Part shown: in pieces, positions 43,195 through 55,100 of the stretch
How the letters are laid out: each line of letters starts with the position of its first letter
Numbering within the stretch: the first letter of the stretch is position 1
From: Pelecanus crispus
Taxonomy: Eukaryota; Chordata; Aves; Pelecaniformes; Pelecanidae
Direction of reading: 5' to 3'
DNA: 64,000 nucleotides
NCBI RefSeq assembly: GCF_030463565.1
Contig: NC_134652.1
Location: 8,955,897-9,019,896, forward strand
Program-made: the position numbers and the translations under genes
The notes under the pieces: generated by a model
The model's input: the letters and a program-made list of their open reading frames with translations, nothing else
What the model was told of the DNA's origin: nothing
The model's database searches: none

Positions 43195-45975
43195 GTAAGT
43201 TGCTGGCGTCTGATTTCTCTCTGTACATCGCTTCGTAAAGCAAAGCGTAGGGTTTGTGGGATCGGATGCCTGATGGCTGTCAGTCTATTGTTTAGGCAGA
43301 ACGGTGAAGTTTCCAGTAGTTTTTATGGCTCTGCCTCACATCAGTTAACCCAGTCTACATTTAAAGCTGTGGGAGATTACAGACTTGGGTACTTGCCTGT
43401 GTAGCCTCTTATGAAATTGGGTTCTCGCAAGTTACGGGGAAACTTTTCGTTTTAATAAAATAAGGCTGCTTGGGGAGGGTGGGGGGGTGACAAGAGCCAG
43501 CTGAAGGATTATATCTTCACCTGAACCTGGCAGCCTGCCGGACTGCGAGTGGTTTGCAGCCCAAACTGGTTTCCTTTCCACAGGAGATGTTTGCGTTTCT
43601 ATCTGCGTGTGTCTGAGGGAGCGTGACAGGGGGCACGATGGAGAGGAGAGAGTTAATATAATTTGCTTTGTTCTCCTGCAAAAGCATCATACGTGGAGAG
43701 AAATGGAGGGGGGGAGTCATAAATTCTACCTTTAGACATGTAGAATAAGCAAAAATGTGTACAGCCTTTGAAAGAGACTGACGCAAAAAGAGGCTAATAT
43801 CAATCAGTGAGTATACTTATCTCTCTGAGCGGGTTGCTCGTGGATGTAATTGAAATTACAGCAAAGCTCTTGTGGAAAGTGAGGCCGAATGTTTAACCCC
43901 TCAGTTAAACCCTCGAATGGAAAGGTTATTTGTTTCACCAAAGTAGATCTAAGGAGTAATGAATGCTTGTTTTGTCATTAGCCCCGGTGGGTTTTCCTTC
44001 CTTTTTGTGTTTTCTCGTAAATCAACCAGCAGGGTTAAAACATACTGTTTCCCTGGACTCCCACAAAAGTGGATCTAAGACCATGAAAGCCCCGCGTGCT
44101 TGTTCCTAAGGTGTAGCATGAAGCCCTGAGGTTTGCCAGGTGCTGCCCGTGGGGCTGGCCTCATGTGCCGCGTGAGGCGTGCCTTGTGCTTCCCAGATGC
44201 CTGCTTCGGAGCCCCGGTTGGGTCAGCATCGTCCCTCAACGAGAGTTTGTTGGTTTGTGTCTCCTCTCTCTAGATGTACTTTTGTCCGCAGAAGTGAGCG
44301 GGCTGCCTGGAGGGGACCGCCTTGACTGTGTGAAAGCCAGCGATCAGTGTCTCAAGGAGCAGAGCTGTAGTACTAAATACAGGACACTGAGGCAGTGTGT
44401 AGCCGGCAAAGAGAGCAACTTCAGCCGGGCGACAGGCCTGGAGGCAAAGGACGAATGCAAAAGCGCCATGGAAGCTCTCAAGCAGAAATCTCTGTACAAC
44501 TGCCGCTGTAAGAGGGGCATGAAGAAGGAGAAAAACTGCCTGCGCATTTACTGGAGCATGTACCAGAGCTTACAGGGTATGTTGCGAAACAAAGAAACGT
44601 TCCACTCCCCTAATGCAGTGTGTGATTTTTGCAGCCCCTCACATCTGCAGCTAGCTACCGCCACTGAGGCTAAACCAAGAGTCTGACCCCATAATTCACG
44701 TTGTGCTCTTCAGCTGCAAACTGAGGACCTTTCATCCGACTCAAGAACAGCTGCTGCTCCGTCTCCTGTTGTTGGGAAATCCACAATGAGGGTTTCCTCC
44801 AGGGGACCCAGCTGACCTTTCTAAACCTGAGTCAAAAGATAAGGGCACTAGCAAGTGCAAAAGCTACAAAAACAATCATTTGGAGACATTTTCCTAATAA
44901 TATTTAAACTTCTTAATTAGGACTCACCTAACAAGATCACAGGATACTGGAACTAGTTTCTTAGCTCTTTGCTGAAAGTTAAATGTAATATGAAGAGGAG
45001 CATTGTTTGAGGAAAAGTTTATTCTTTCCTTTCCTGTATTTGCTAGCAATATTCCCTGGACGTGCTGAGGCAAAAAAAAAAAAAAAAAAAAAAAGGTAGT
45101 TTGTGCTTCCTAAAGCATGTAGAAGTTCCAGTTAGAAGGGATAGGGTAGTGTTTGACTCAGGACTTCTGTTCTTTATGTCACTGGCAAATTTCCCATAGC
45201 CTACTGAGAACAGTCAGGTCCTTATATGAGAGATACAATTTTTAGCCCCATTTTGCTCTGGCCCTGGAGTTGAAGATGCAATCTTTTTTCAGTGTGATTC
45301 CCATTTAACTCTTTTCTGTAGCTGCTTCTGCAAAAAGGGAAGTCATCCCTTTCTGTTCATTTATCCAGGCATCAACTGGAACGTTTTAATGGTCAATAGA
45401 TATTTTTGTTCTAACTTTCGTAATAAATTACACTACTCTTGGACATTTTCTGCATCATAAAAAGCTGCCCTTCCAACAGCATCTTGTTAGGAGTGCTTTA
45501 TTCCAAAGATGCTAGTCTTTGGCTGTTACCTGGGCTGCTTCTCTAAAAAAGAGCTCTGCTGCTAGGGTGAATGAAGAGGAACATCCCTGCTACAGCTTCT
45601 CTCCTGCTGGCAGGAGATGGGACAGTCCCTGTGATGTCACAGGCTGTCTTTGCAAATTATGACCTTATCCATGGAGGAAGGAGAGAAAAGAAGTAGTGAC
45701 AGGGATAAACAACTAGCTGCTTTCAGGTGTTTTTACAGACAATGCTTTGAGGAGAAATAGCCACCTGAACAGATTAAAGGGGAGTACCTTTTGCTGTTAC
45801 AGAATAACTTCATTTCAGAGTAAAAGTAAACAACAAAATCTTATCCTGAATTCTCATATAAGAAAAAAATCCAAATATTTTTTGTCTTTAGGAAATGACT
45901 TGCTTGAAGATTCCCCTTATGAGCCAGTTAACAGCAGACTATCAGACATATTCAGACTAGCACCAATTGTATCAG
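43155..45975 (+). CDS. GFRA1: GFRA1, GDNF family receptor alpha-1 (first three coding exons; continues past the window)
   Basis: Coding segments 43155-43194, 44274-44576 and 45892-45975 join in phase to give 142 residues. GFRA1 is the GPI-anchored co-receptor that binds GDNF at the cell surface and presents it to the RET tyrosine kinase. The predicted start MFLAILYFALPLVDVLLSAE is a signal peptide. DRLDCVKASDQCLKEQSC opens the cysteine-rich D1 domain, with Cys at 32, 39, 45, 55, 75, 90, 92 and 102. N62 in NFS is the sequon equivalent to human N59. NDLLEDSPYEPVNSRLSDIF is the start of the linker to D2. Identity to human, from memory, is very high. Full length is about 465 residues, so D2, D3 and the GPI signal are missing here. 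A Leu-Pro-Gly insertion follows the signal region relative to human. Confidence 0.97.
43195..44273 (+). other. GFRA1 intron 1
   Basis: 1079 bp, GTAAGT...CTCTCTCTAG. Moderately GC-elevated next to the island, otherwise featureless. Confidence 0.9.
44274..44576 (+). CDS. GFRA1: GFRA1 coding exon 2 (D1 domain)
   Basis: 303 bp. The acceptor is TCTCCTCTCTCTAG and the donor is TTACAGG|GTATGT; phases are 1 in and 1 out. It encodes from the split Asp codon through VLLSAEVSGLPGGDRLDC to IYWSMYQSLQ, covering all of D1 with its eight cysteines. GLPGGD has three extra residues compared with the human SGGD. Confidence 0.97.
44577..45891 (+). other. GFRA1 intron 2
   Basis: 1315 bp, GTATGT...TTTGTCTTTAG. 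Contains a 23-base A tract at 45072-45094. Nothing else recognised. Confidence 0.9.
45072..45094. repeat. 23-base A tract
   Basis: Uninterrupted A23 within GFRA1 intron 2, with no retrotransposon recognised upstream of it. Confidence 0.9.
45892..45975 (+). CDS. GFRA1: GFRA1 coding exon 3 (D1-D2 linker)
   Basis: 84 bp, phase 1 on both sides. Acceptor TTTTGTCTTTAG, donor ATCAG|GTAAGC. It encodes NDLLEDSPYEPVNSRLSDIF then RLAPIVS; the first 20 residues equal human and the end differs (human RVVPFIS). In mammals the next exon is a 15-base micro-exon (five residues) that separates the GFRalpha1a and 1b isoforms. Confidence 0.96.
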
Positions 45976-46884
45976 GTAAGCAGACTTAAAATTCTTTAAC
46001 TGAAACATGATTACACTATGCTGCTTTGTAGTTGAATTATGGAACTTTCAAGCAATACTCTCTTAAATAAAAAGAAATGTTAACGGCTTTCTGGATTTGG
46101 GAAGTTCATGATATAGTTGCACAAAAGAAAATACTAATTGGTTTTGAAATAATAACTAAAACTGAAAGGATGCTTGGCAGGATGGCAATTTGTATTCTTT
46201 TTGAGTCATTCTTGACAATAAATGCTAAATTTTCCTGTAGGTGGCAATCTGATTCCCTGCGTTCCTAATTTACAAATCAGTTCCTTTTTGGGAATGTGGT
46301 CAGTGCAAGTTACCTCCCATTGACATTAAAGAAGATCAGAAGATAAATCTTTCAAATGTTTGCATAAGGGAATGCTTTATAGTTTCATACATTTTTGTTT
46401 AAGAAAGAAATTTCAGAATTAAGGCTTGTCATCTTTTCTGGAACTGCTGCCTGTTTAAAGAGCCTATTCACAACTTCCTTCTTTTTCTAGTTTTTCTCTG
46501 AACATTTTTTGTCGCTGTGTGGCTGTCTTTCAGAACTTGTTTGTAGTAATTTGAATATGTTGCTTGGTAATTAAACGATGCTGTTTGTTTTTTATCAGCC
46601 TAGATTATACCCATTTTGGATCATATTTATCGAAACAATGATTTTTGGGCATTCACAGCAGTTACAGGTTGGAATGAGTTTTCTCTTTCAGAGTTTCAGA
46701 AAGTCTTATAAGGATGCAGTCTGTACTCAGGACCTTTATTTGTTTGGTTACATAAAAACATTGAATGTGCACAGTATAATGTGTAAGTCTGACAGTGTTG
46801 AAGCTGTAGTTAGCTGACATGCTATGGATAAGCATTAGCAGGTGGCTCTTTAAAAGAAAGAAGAAAAGACCGGAGAGAGTGGCT

Positions 46885-47165
46885 TGACCAATTTTCAGAA
46901 GTACTTACGCTTTTTAGGACCCTAAGTCTCATTAAAAGCCAGGGGGACTTAGGTTGTTAAGTATTTAATGGTACAGATTTTCAAAGGCATATGGACACAT
47001 AAAATGTAGATAACAGTCCTTTCTGAAAATCCCAATGGGCAAAGTGATTTAAATAGGTGTTAGATGCCCAGGCAGTTTTAAAAATTCTAAGTGCTTAATG
47101 CATCTTTAGGTATCTTAATACCTTTGAAAATCAGCCCTTTAGTCACTTTTCAAAATGTGACTTCA
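46885..47165. mobile_element. Palindromic MITE-like amniote repeat, diverged
   Basis: Built of repeated inverted phrases: CCTAAGTC at 46921-46928 faces GACTTAGG at 46946-46953, flanked by 'ATTTTCAGAAGTACTTACG' on the left, and by 'GATTTTCAAAGGCATATGG', 'TTTCTGAAAATCCCAATGGG' and 'CCTTTGAAAATCAGCCCTTT' further right. This matches a palindromic repeat I recall from turtle, crocodile and bird genomes ('TTTTCAAAAGTGACTTAGGC'). It is probably a non-autonomous DNA transposon remnant; the family name is uncertain and the edges are approximate. Confidence 0.6.
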
Positions 47166-49103
47166 GATCCAAATCACATATATCTTTTGAAAGCATTTTC
47201 CTAGCTTGGTGAGCAAGTCTGTTGGAGAAATAGTAGAGAACAGAGATTAATTTCTGAAGAATCTTTATTTAGTTTATTTTTTATTGCTTACAAACCCCAA
47301 CTTAATACAAAGCCAAGACAAAATCAATGCAGAGGAGTTCCAGGCTGTTTTCTTAAAGTTTATGGTCAGCCTGCTGAGAGCCAAATTCTAACTTATCTCA
47401 GCAGTTTTATGATCTCCACAGAGATACCCTAGGTACACTCTGCCTTGCTGTTATTTTTTAGATTTCCCATTTACTTGCAAAGTAATTATCTTAAAAATGT
47501 AATATTTTTTTTCTACCTATTCTGTGCAACAAGGAAATAAGACATAGTTGCCAACAAGTGACGTCCATCCTACCACAGTCACTTAAGATGCTGGTGGACT
47601 GGTTAGGACTCATTCCGTGTTGCTAGTGCACCCCAAATTGCTGTTCACTTTGTCAGAAGTCTCAGGTTTACAAGGAATGGAGGCCTAGATTCATAGGGAG
47701 CGACAAACAAAAGTTGTAATACAGTGGAAAAACACCAGTATTTGGAAGTATTGTCATCTGAAAGAAAAAGATTAGCAAAAGCATTTTTCTTATCGTCATG
47801 GTTACTACTGCATGTTACATTCTTTAAAGCTGCCTAGTCTTACAGATTTTTTGCAGGCCTCTGCAAATACCCCAAACAGCAGAACTTGGTAAGATTTTTA
47901 TATCTTGATTAAAACAAAACAGAAAAAACCCTGTACAAGCAGTGTTGGCAGGGATTTTGTAATTGGTGTTCTGCTAATGTGGTCGTTGTGTTTACAGATG
48001 TTGCCGCAGTATTCACTCCCCTTAAAGTTACTTGGTGTAATTAAAAGCAGTGATTAACCCTTTCATCTCACAAAGGCCATTCTGTGGTACTGTATGACTT
48101 GGTATATATCGAGTGTAATGCTTTTTGCCATCTTTTTTATTTATTTTTGAGACAGAATAGAAGATTACAACAGTTGTCTTTTACGGTACATAAAAAGGGA
48201 AAAACATTGGCTAAGATGACTGGTATGTGTGTTACATAAGCCTTTTGTGGCGTACATAAGTCTGAGAAATGGAGGGCAGTTTTTAAAAGCAGTTAAAGTT
48301 GATCTAATTCTATACTGGATGATGTTTAAAGTTGCATCCTCTATGGAAACAGGATGCCACTTCTCATTAATCGTTCAAGCATCAATATGTCGATATAAAA
48401 CAAAACTCAGGAGTATATTGCTAAACCTGTTTCTAAGTTTGTAGTTTCTTTCCAGTTCCTGTTATGTTAATTGAACAAGTGATGGCAGTTGCGTTACTAC
48501 AGCGAAGCTTTGTTTTATATTTTTAAGTGGCCTATGTTATGCTGGGAGTAGTGGTGTAGTTAGTCTAAAACTAGAATGACAATCTAAGTGTTCTGTATGA
48601 AATGTAAAACAATGTCCAACAATACAGAAAAGAAAAATCTAAACCCACAAAATTATTTATCACAGTACTAGCTGTTAAGCCCAGGGTATCATATATTTAG
48701 ATACTAACCAGCATGAATTTTCATTTGAATCACTACGAAATTTGCAAGGAAAGTGTAATATATTAAAAAAAAAAGAAGGATGTCTAAAATAGGAATGTGA
48801 GTTCAGTGTTTGATTTACCTGTGATGATGTATCCTGAGTAGTCAAGGGTCTGATCTTCCTTCCTTTCCACCTACACTTTAAGTTCATAATTCAGCTCCTT
48901 CTATAAAGTTAGTCCTTTGACACCTCACATGGCCAAATCCAGGACTGTGAGTCTTCCCAGTTGAAGGACAGGGTTGTCTTGTTTTTTGTTTTGGGCATGT
49001 CTAGGTCTGAATGTTCTTCAGAACTACTATGTCTGATGTGGTGCTTCTGCCTCAAGGGTGTGAATTTCTCACTGGTAGGCAGCTCTTCAAATTACTGAAG
49101 ACT

Positions 49104-49124
49104 TGTGTGTGTGTGTGTGTGTGT
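49104..49124. repeat. (TG)n microsatellite
   Basis: About ten TG units followed by TTTTAGAG in GFRA1 intron 3. Confidence 0.95.
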
Positions 49125-52100
49125 TTTAGAGAGTAACAGATTTGGCTTAGTTATTATGATGTAAAGATTTTCCTTAGACATTTTTGCTTAAACCTTAACA
49201 ACTTCTGAGAGGTGAAAACATTTTAAGGCCATTGACTTCTGTCACAACTACAGTAAATGCAAAATCTGTTGATTGGATTTCAGAGGCGAGTTTCACACCA
49301 AAGTAAGGATAGATGCTTGAATTAGTCACTTGTTAAAGCTATCTACAGCTTTTTACTACCTAGGGAACAGTTTGTCTCTTGAATTTGTATTGTATTTGAC
49401 ATTGAGCCTCGCAACTGGAAGATACCTTATTATTTTGGTATCAGCTGATACAGTATGGTGGTCATCTCTGGCATGTTGTAAGAAAATATCCTGCATAAAA
49501 ACTGTAGCTTCACTTACCTGTAGAAATACTTACAAAATAAATGTTTCTGAAATGTTTCATTCATTTCAACACAAAATGGAGAGCCACTAAAGCTGAATAA
49601 AATGCCATAAGCCATATCTGTGAAGTGGTGTAAATGGAGTACTTAATATTCAAAAGAATTGACTATTTAGATCAGTGTATTTAGGATGATAATAATGCTC
49701 TCCTCCCATGGATTCACTTTTAAGTTGCCTAGTTAATTACAGGCTTATTATCCCATGGTTCAGCTTTTTGTATCTTTTCTTCTTTCTTTTACGTCTGTTA
49801 TGTTCAGAAATAATTTTAAAGAACAGGCTACATAAATCAGAGTATTTCTTAAAACACGTAGGTTTTGCTGGTAATCTGTGGTGAATTGGTCAGTTACATG
49901 CTGCTAGTCATGTCTTGTTTCTAGTTGCTAAAATGCAAGATGGGTAGAAATTAGTTATTTTGCCAATATTTCTTTCTAGTTTAGTAAACTATTTTTGCAA
50001 AGTGCCTTTTGTATCATTAACAAACAAGCAAAAGAAACTGGCTCGTGTGATTATGCATCAAAAGGACTGTTTCCTGATTCTGCTGTTCTCCTGAGAGGCT
50101 GTTTACTCTTTAAAAACTCTGGGAATCTTCTGTTGCAGAAGGTATCTGGAAGCTTATATTTAGAAAAGGATACATTTTATATTTATTATGGTAAATTTGT
50201 TAATTAAAACCAAGAGTTCAGTAGACAGCACAGCACACAGGGCTTCTTACTGGAGCGTATCATTCCACACGATTACATGGGCAGCACAGCACATGACGTT
50301 AGCTTGTTTGATTTGCATACTGAATAAGCTATAAGTACAAATACAAACAATTATGATCAGTAAGGTGGTGTGTTATTATATTTGAAAAGTTGACACCATA
50401 AAAAGTTAGCAGTGCTGGAATTTGCAGAAGGGTGTGTGTGCTGGTGACATTTAAATTAGGCAGTCTCATGTATGCTTTTTCTGTAGGATTTCATGAAGAT
50501 GGGTCTGGGTCTCCCTGTAGGATCTCTACGTTGTTCAGAAGGAGAGTGGTTTTTCCTTCTTCCTCTGAGTTTTTCAAAGTCTTTTAGGCGTTCTGTATCA
50601 TTGGCATTCATAGATCAGAAAGTCGATGCTGGGAAAGAATGAAGTCCGGTATGCAGAACACTTCCTTCAAGATTTGACAGACTTTTATAAGGGGAGACTT
50701 CCCCCTCTGCAGCATAAAACCCACTCTTGAGTATTGATGACAGCTGCCTGGCCCCTCCCCATTTTTTTTATCCTTCCCAAGGATGGAGTAGAGACATCAC
50801 AGAGAATGGACTGCAACTGTTTCCTTTGGAAAAGTTGTGATCAGCAAAGGTGGGGGAGGATGGTTGGGGTTTTTCAATATGAATTCTCAGGATCTAGAGA
50901 AACAGAGCTTCCTTGTCTATGTGCTTCAGGTCCTTTAGGATTCCTCATACCTTCTCTTTCTGCTACTTCTGTAAGGAGGGGCTGTAGAACTAGAAAACAC
51001 TGTGTCATAGTGAATTAATTTTGCCCAAACTTTCATAACCCCAAAATTCTTTTAATCAAGAATTGAACGTTTCCCCATTCATTTTTGCAATTCTTGAACT
51101 AATGTAAGAGCTGTGTTCTGGGTAGCAGGTCCCTGACACGTTAATTACAATTTGCTTCTTTTTTTCCTACCTGGTAAATTACTTCTCTTTTGTAGAATCC
51201 ATATATAGCATTTTTTGAAATTGTTTATCAGAAAGATCAGTTAGAGTCTCTGTCCTAGCCAACAGATTCACTGCTTTTTCCTTTTGGGGTTTGTCTCGTG
51301 AATTAGTGGCTTCTCCCATGAATTAATACTGTATGACATCCCCAATTCCTACTGCCTGAGGCCTCTAATCCTGGTTCTGTTCCTAAATCTGTGTCTGTTT
51401 CAAAAGCTACATATTTTTCTGACATTTCTGTATTTGAGATGCCACATTTCTACAAAGGTAATTTAATTTACAAAATATGAAAAATGCTGATTTCTTTTGA
51501 CTATTTACAATGCTTTTATTAGCTCTTATCTCCTATATCATTGCAGCTTATTTAAAAAAAAAGGAGATACTCCATGTTAGTTACCTTGCACATTCACCCA
51601 ATTTCATAAACAATAAACCAGATCTTATTAAGTTAATAGGAGTCTTGCAATCTGATTCTGTTCCCACTGAAGTAAGCATAACACATCAAAATCTTTGTAT
51701 TTGATTATGATGTATTCTGTTTCCTGTTGTAATTTTTTGGCTTAGTTCTGGTTTTCTGATGTGAGGTTCAGCCTTTTGATAACAGAAAAGCAAAAACATG
51801 TCGTTAATTTAGCCTACACTAGGTTGTCACATGCACAACTATATTTTCCTCTGTAAGGTAATACATTAAAGTAAAACGACCAATATATAATATTGTTTTT
51901 ACAGTTATAAATCAAGACTAACTCTTCTTTCCCCAGTGAGAATTTGCGGCCCTTTGCCTGTTGCAAGAAAAAAAAAGAAAACACCACAGGCATCTATTTT
52001 ACCTGCATTTAACAAAATTAAAATAGTTTGACAAAAATAAATCTAATATGAGCATGTACAGTGTTTGTGTTCTTTGAGATTTCTGTCTGCAGATTTTCTT

Positions 52101-55100
52101 TGCAGAGACGACTAGGCTGGCTTCCAGCCAGATGACAAGTTATCAAGAGCGCATAGATACTAGTTGCTGATTCCCACTTTTGCATTTTCATAATCAGATT
52201 GGACTTCACACAAAAGAAAATCACTTTGGTGACTGTTGGCTTGCAGGAGCTCTTTGAATTTCCTGTTTTCTACATTTCTTGAAGCTAGATCTGATTATGA
52301 GAGAGGAATTAAGTACCTTGCTGGAGTAACTGATTGACTAGCTTATAAAGGCAGTGCTTATGCGCTTTAACTTCAGCAGGAGCATGAATCAGGCCTTGAA
52401 ACCCCAAACAGGAATATGTAAATATCCTCAGCTTAGTCCATATTTCTTTCCTTGGTCAGATTATTGCAACTTTTTTGCTAATTTCTTTGAAGATCTGTAA
52501 GACAGAAGAAAAGGTCTGTGTTTCTCAAGTATTTAAAATGCACAGCTTTGAGCAAATGTAGTTTCTGCTTGTCCTAGTAGTCTAGGCAGGCTTTGTCAAC
52601 CTGTTTCAACATGAGAAACAAGACGAAATCCATTCCATGGAAGGAGGAAGCATCTGGTGATACAACACAGAGTATTTATGCACGAATACTCCTTGAATGC
52701 TGGCAGTAGTAAGAGAGACTGTTTAGGAGTCTTGAAGGAAACTCAGAGGAGAACAGTATTCTCCTGAAGCCTCAAAGGAGAGTGTTGGGGGATGGCTAGT
52801 TGTATAAGCATGGCCAGCCATTTTGCTTTCAATGTACAGTGAGCTGTGTTTTTTCTTTTTCTACAGTAGCATCTTTGGAGAGTGGAATTGCCATCCCTTT
52901 GATCTGTATCTTTGCAGGAAAATCTCCATTATAGTGTGGTGGGCCAGATAGCAAATGAGCAAATGTATGCGCTTTTGAGCAGCGAATTGTATATTCTTCT
53001 GTTTCCCATTGCAGGCTAGCTACATGGTTTGTGTAGGTGCCACACTAGTTCCTATGAAGTAGGAGCAAAAGCACACAGGTGCTGCTTGTGGTATTGGTGG
53101 GATTACCTGGAGAGATAGAGTACTTACTAGTCACTGAGCAGGGAATCGCAATCTGGTTACCTGTGGGGAGAGGTACCACCATTTCAAGGAGATGGTGAGC
53201 AGGAACAGGTGTGGGCTGCCAGGGGACCTTAGAAACTTGCCAGGAAATTCCCAGTTTTGTCAGGTTTCTGCAGACTCTGCTGCATTGCAGGGGTAAGCAG
53301 TGGGACACAATCAGCCTGCTAATGGCGCTGCTGAAGGCATGACGTGGCGAGAGTGAGAAAAAGCCCGTGTCCACGTGGCATAGCTTTGGCACAGTGCTGA
53401 GTGTACTGTTGGTTTTGGAATACTGTGGTGGTAAAGGTGGTGTGAGGACTGGTGCAGAAGGGAAGCTTATGCTGAGTGGGCATATTTCTATGGCAGTCTT
53501 CTTTGGAGGCCTCCTGAAGTGCCTTGTCCCTAAGCTGTGTCCCCTGGTGAAATGCAGACAACGGTGCCCAAAAGAGCAGCATCCTAGAGCTTTCTGTCTC
53601 TTGATGGCACAGCAAGGTGCAGTTTATGGCAGGTGATTTGCACTCTGGATCTTTACATTTTAAAATATTTTAAAACTTTGTTTTTATAACCCTATTTGTG
53701 TTTGACTCTCAGGGATAACTTTGACAGTCTTGGAAAAGCCAGTGGTATCTGTCAGGAGCTGACAGTATGTTAAAAACGCTAAGAGTAAAATGCCTGTGTG
53801 TGATGAGAAGAAATAAGAATTTTTGGATTGTAAGGCTGAACTTACTTGTGATAAGTATCCAACATTTCTTATTTTAAGCTGTACGTTATATTATTCTAAC
53901 CTGAGAAAGGAGTGTGTTTACAGCTTTGATTTTTAGAAATGTGACCAGTTTTGTTTATGAAAACTAATTCTGTAATTTATTTTATATTAGGTTTTTGGTA
54001 TTATTTTTATATTCTTGCATTTTCTGTGGATTAAACTAATGCAGCAACAATGCTGTCAATATAGCTAGGGCACTAACACAATTAAGTTATTTTTGGAATA
54101 GTTCTTTAGTTACTATGATGCTTTGACAATTTTTATAAATGTCAGGCTATTGTCCTGTACAATCTGCACTCAGCCTGAAATTTAACATGAGAGATGCATG
54201 ACACAAAGTGTAATGGCATAGAGACAGCTCTTCCTGCATAGAAATTTGCAGAGATGATGGGTTGTAAAGAGAGTTGGAGATATCAAACAATTTGAGTAGG
54301 AACCTATAAATAAAGATGAATTTCTGCATTCACTGGTTATATGATTTTATCACTGTCTGGTGTCCATAAAATGCATTTTCCCATTAAAGTTTTGTCATGC
54401 AGCTGATGAGGTTCACAAGTGTTAAAAGCTTCCACTCTCTTCCTTTTAAATTCTGCACCCTAAATTCAGTACTAAAGCTCAGTTCAGCAAAACCAGAAAT
54501 CACTGTCTCCCGGTTCCTCCTCCGCAGGAGACAGTATCTGATTCTCCCTGCTCCCCAGCCCACTGCTGACATTTCTTATGTTTAACCCTGACAGTCAGGC
54601 TGGTGGTAACTGCTGTTGCTTCCTTGAGCTAATAACCACAACTTATTCCTGCCTTGACATACCTTTTCCATGTACTGCCATGCCTTCTTTGTTTGTCGAC
54701 TTTGCTCTTTCTGAACCGTAACTCCTCCAACAAATCCCCTCTGGCTGTAGGGCTTTGGTGGTTTCTTTCTCTGTCTCTGCAGCGTGGTGTGGCTCAGCTT
54801 TCCACCTCAGCAACTCGTTTCTCTGAAATCTGACCACAGTTCTTCCCTTTCCTTTTTACGACAGGCTTGTCTTTGCTCTCCTGTCTGATGCCTTTGCTTT
54901 GCGGTCTGCCTCTGCCCTCCACCCTGCTGCTCTCACTTTCTTCGTTCCCCAAAACGCCTCCCTGCCCTGCCTTGTCCAGTACGTCTAGTGAGGCAGCGCC
55001 ATCTCTGTTCCTTGAAAACTTCCCTTAAACTCTGCTTTTTCCAGCATTCTCCGAATTGTTCTCTCTCCTCCCCTGTAAAGGGTTTGAGATGTGGTCTAAT

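Noticed and set aside
44165..44686. Single continuous 173-codon frame reading through GFRA1 exon 2
   Set aside because: The ends are intron sequence read through. The real exon is 44274-44576, bounded by CTCTCTAG and GTATGT, with neighbours in phase.
45747..45989. 80-codon frame over GFRA1 exon 3
   Set aside because: Only 45892-45975 is exon; the rest is intron read-through, including the terminal GKQT.
47985..48055. Possible next GFRA1 exon: TTTACAG followed by ATGTTGCCGCAGTATTC, which would start Asp-Val
   Set aside because: The first residues resemble the human DVFQQ micro-exon only at Asp-Val, there is no good GT donor after 15 bases, and the frame hits a stop soon after.
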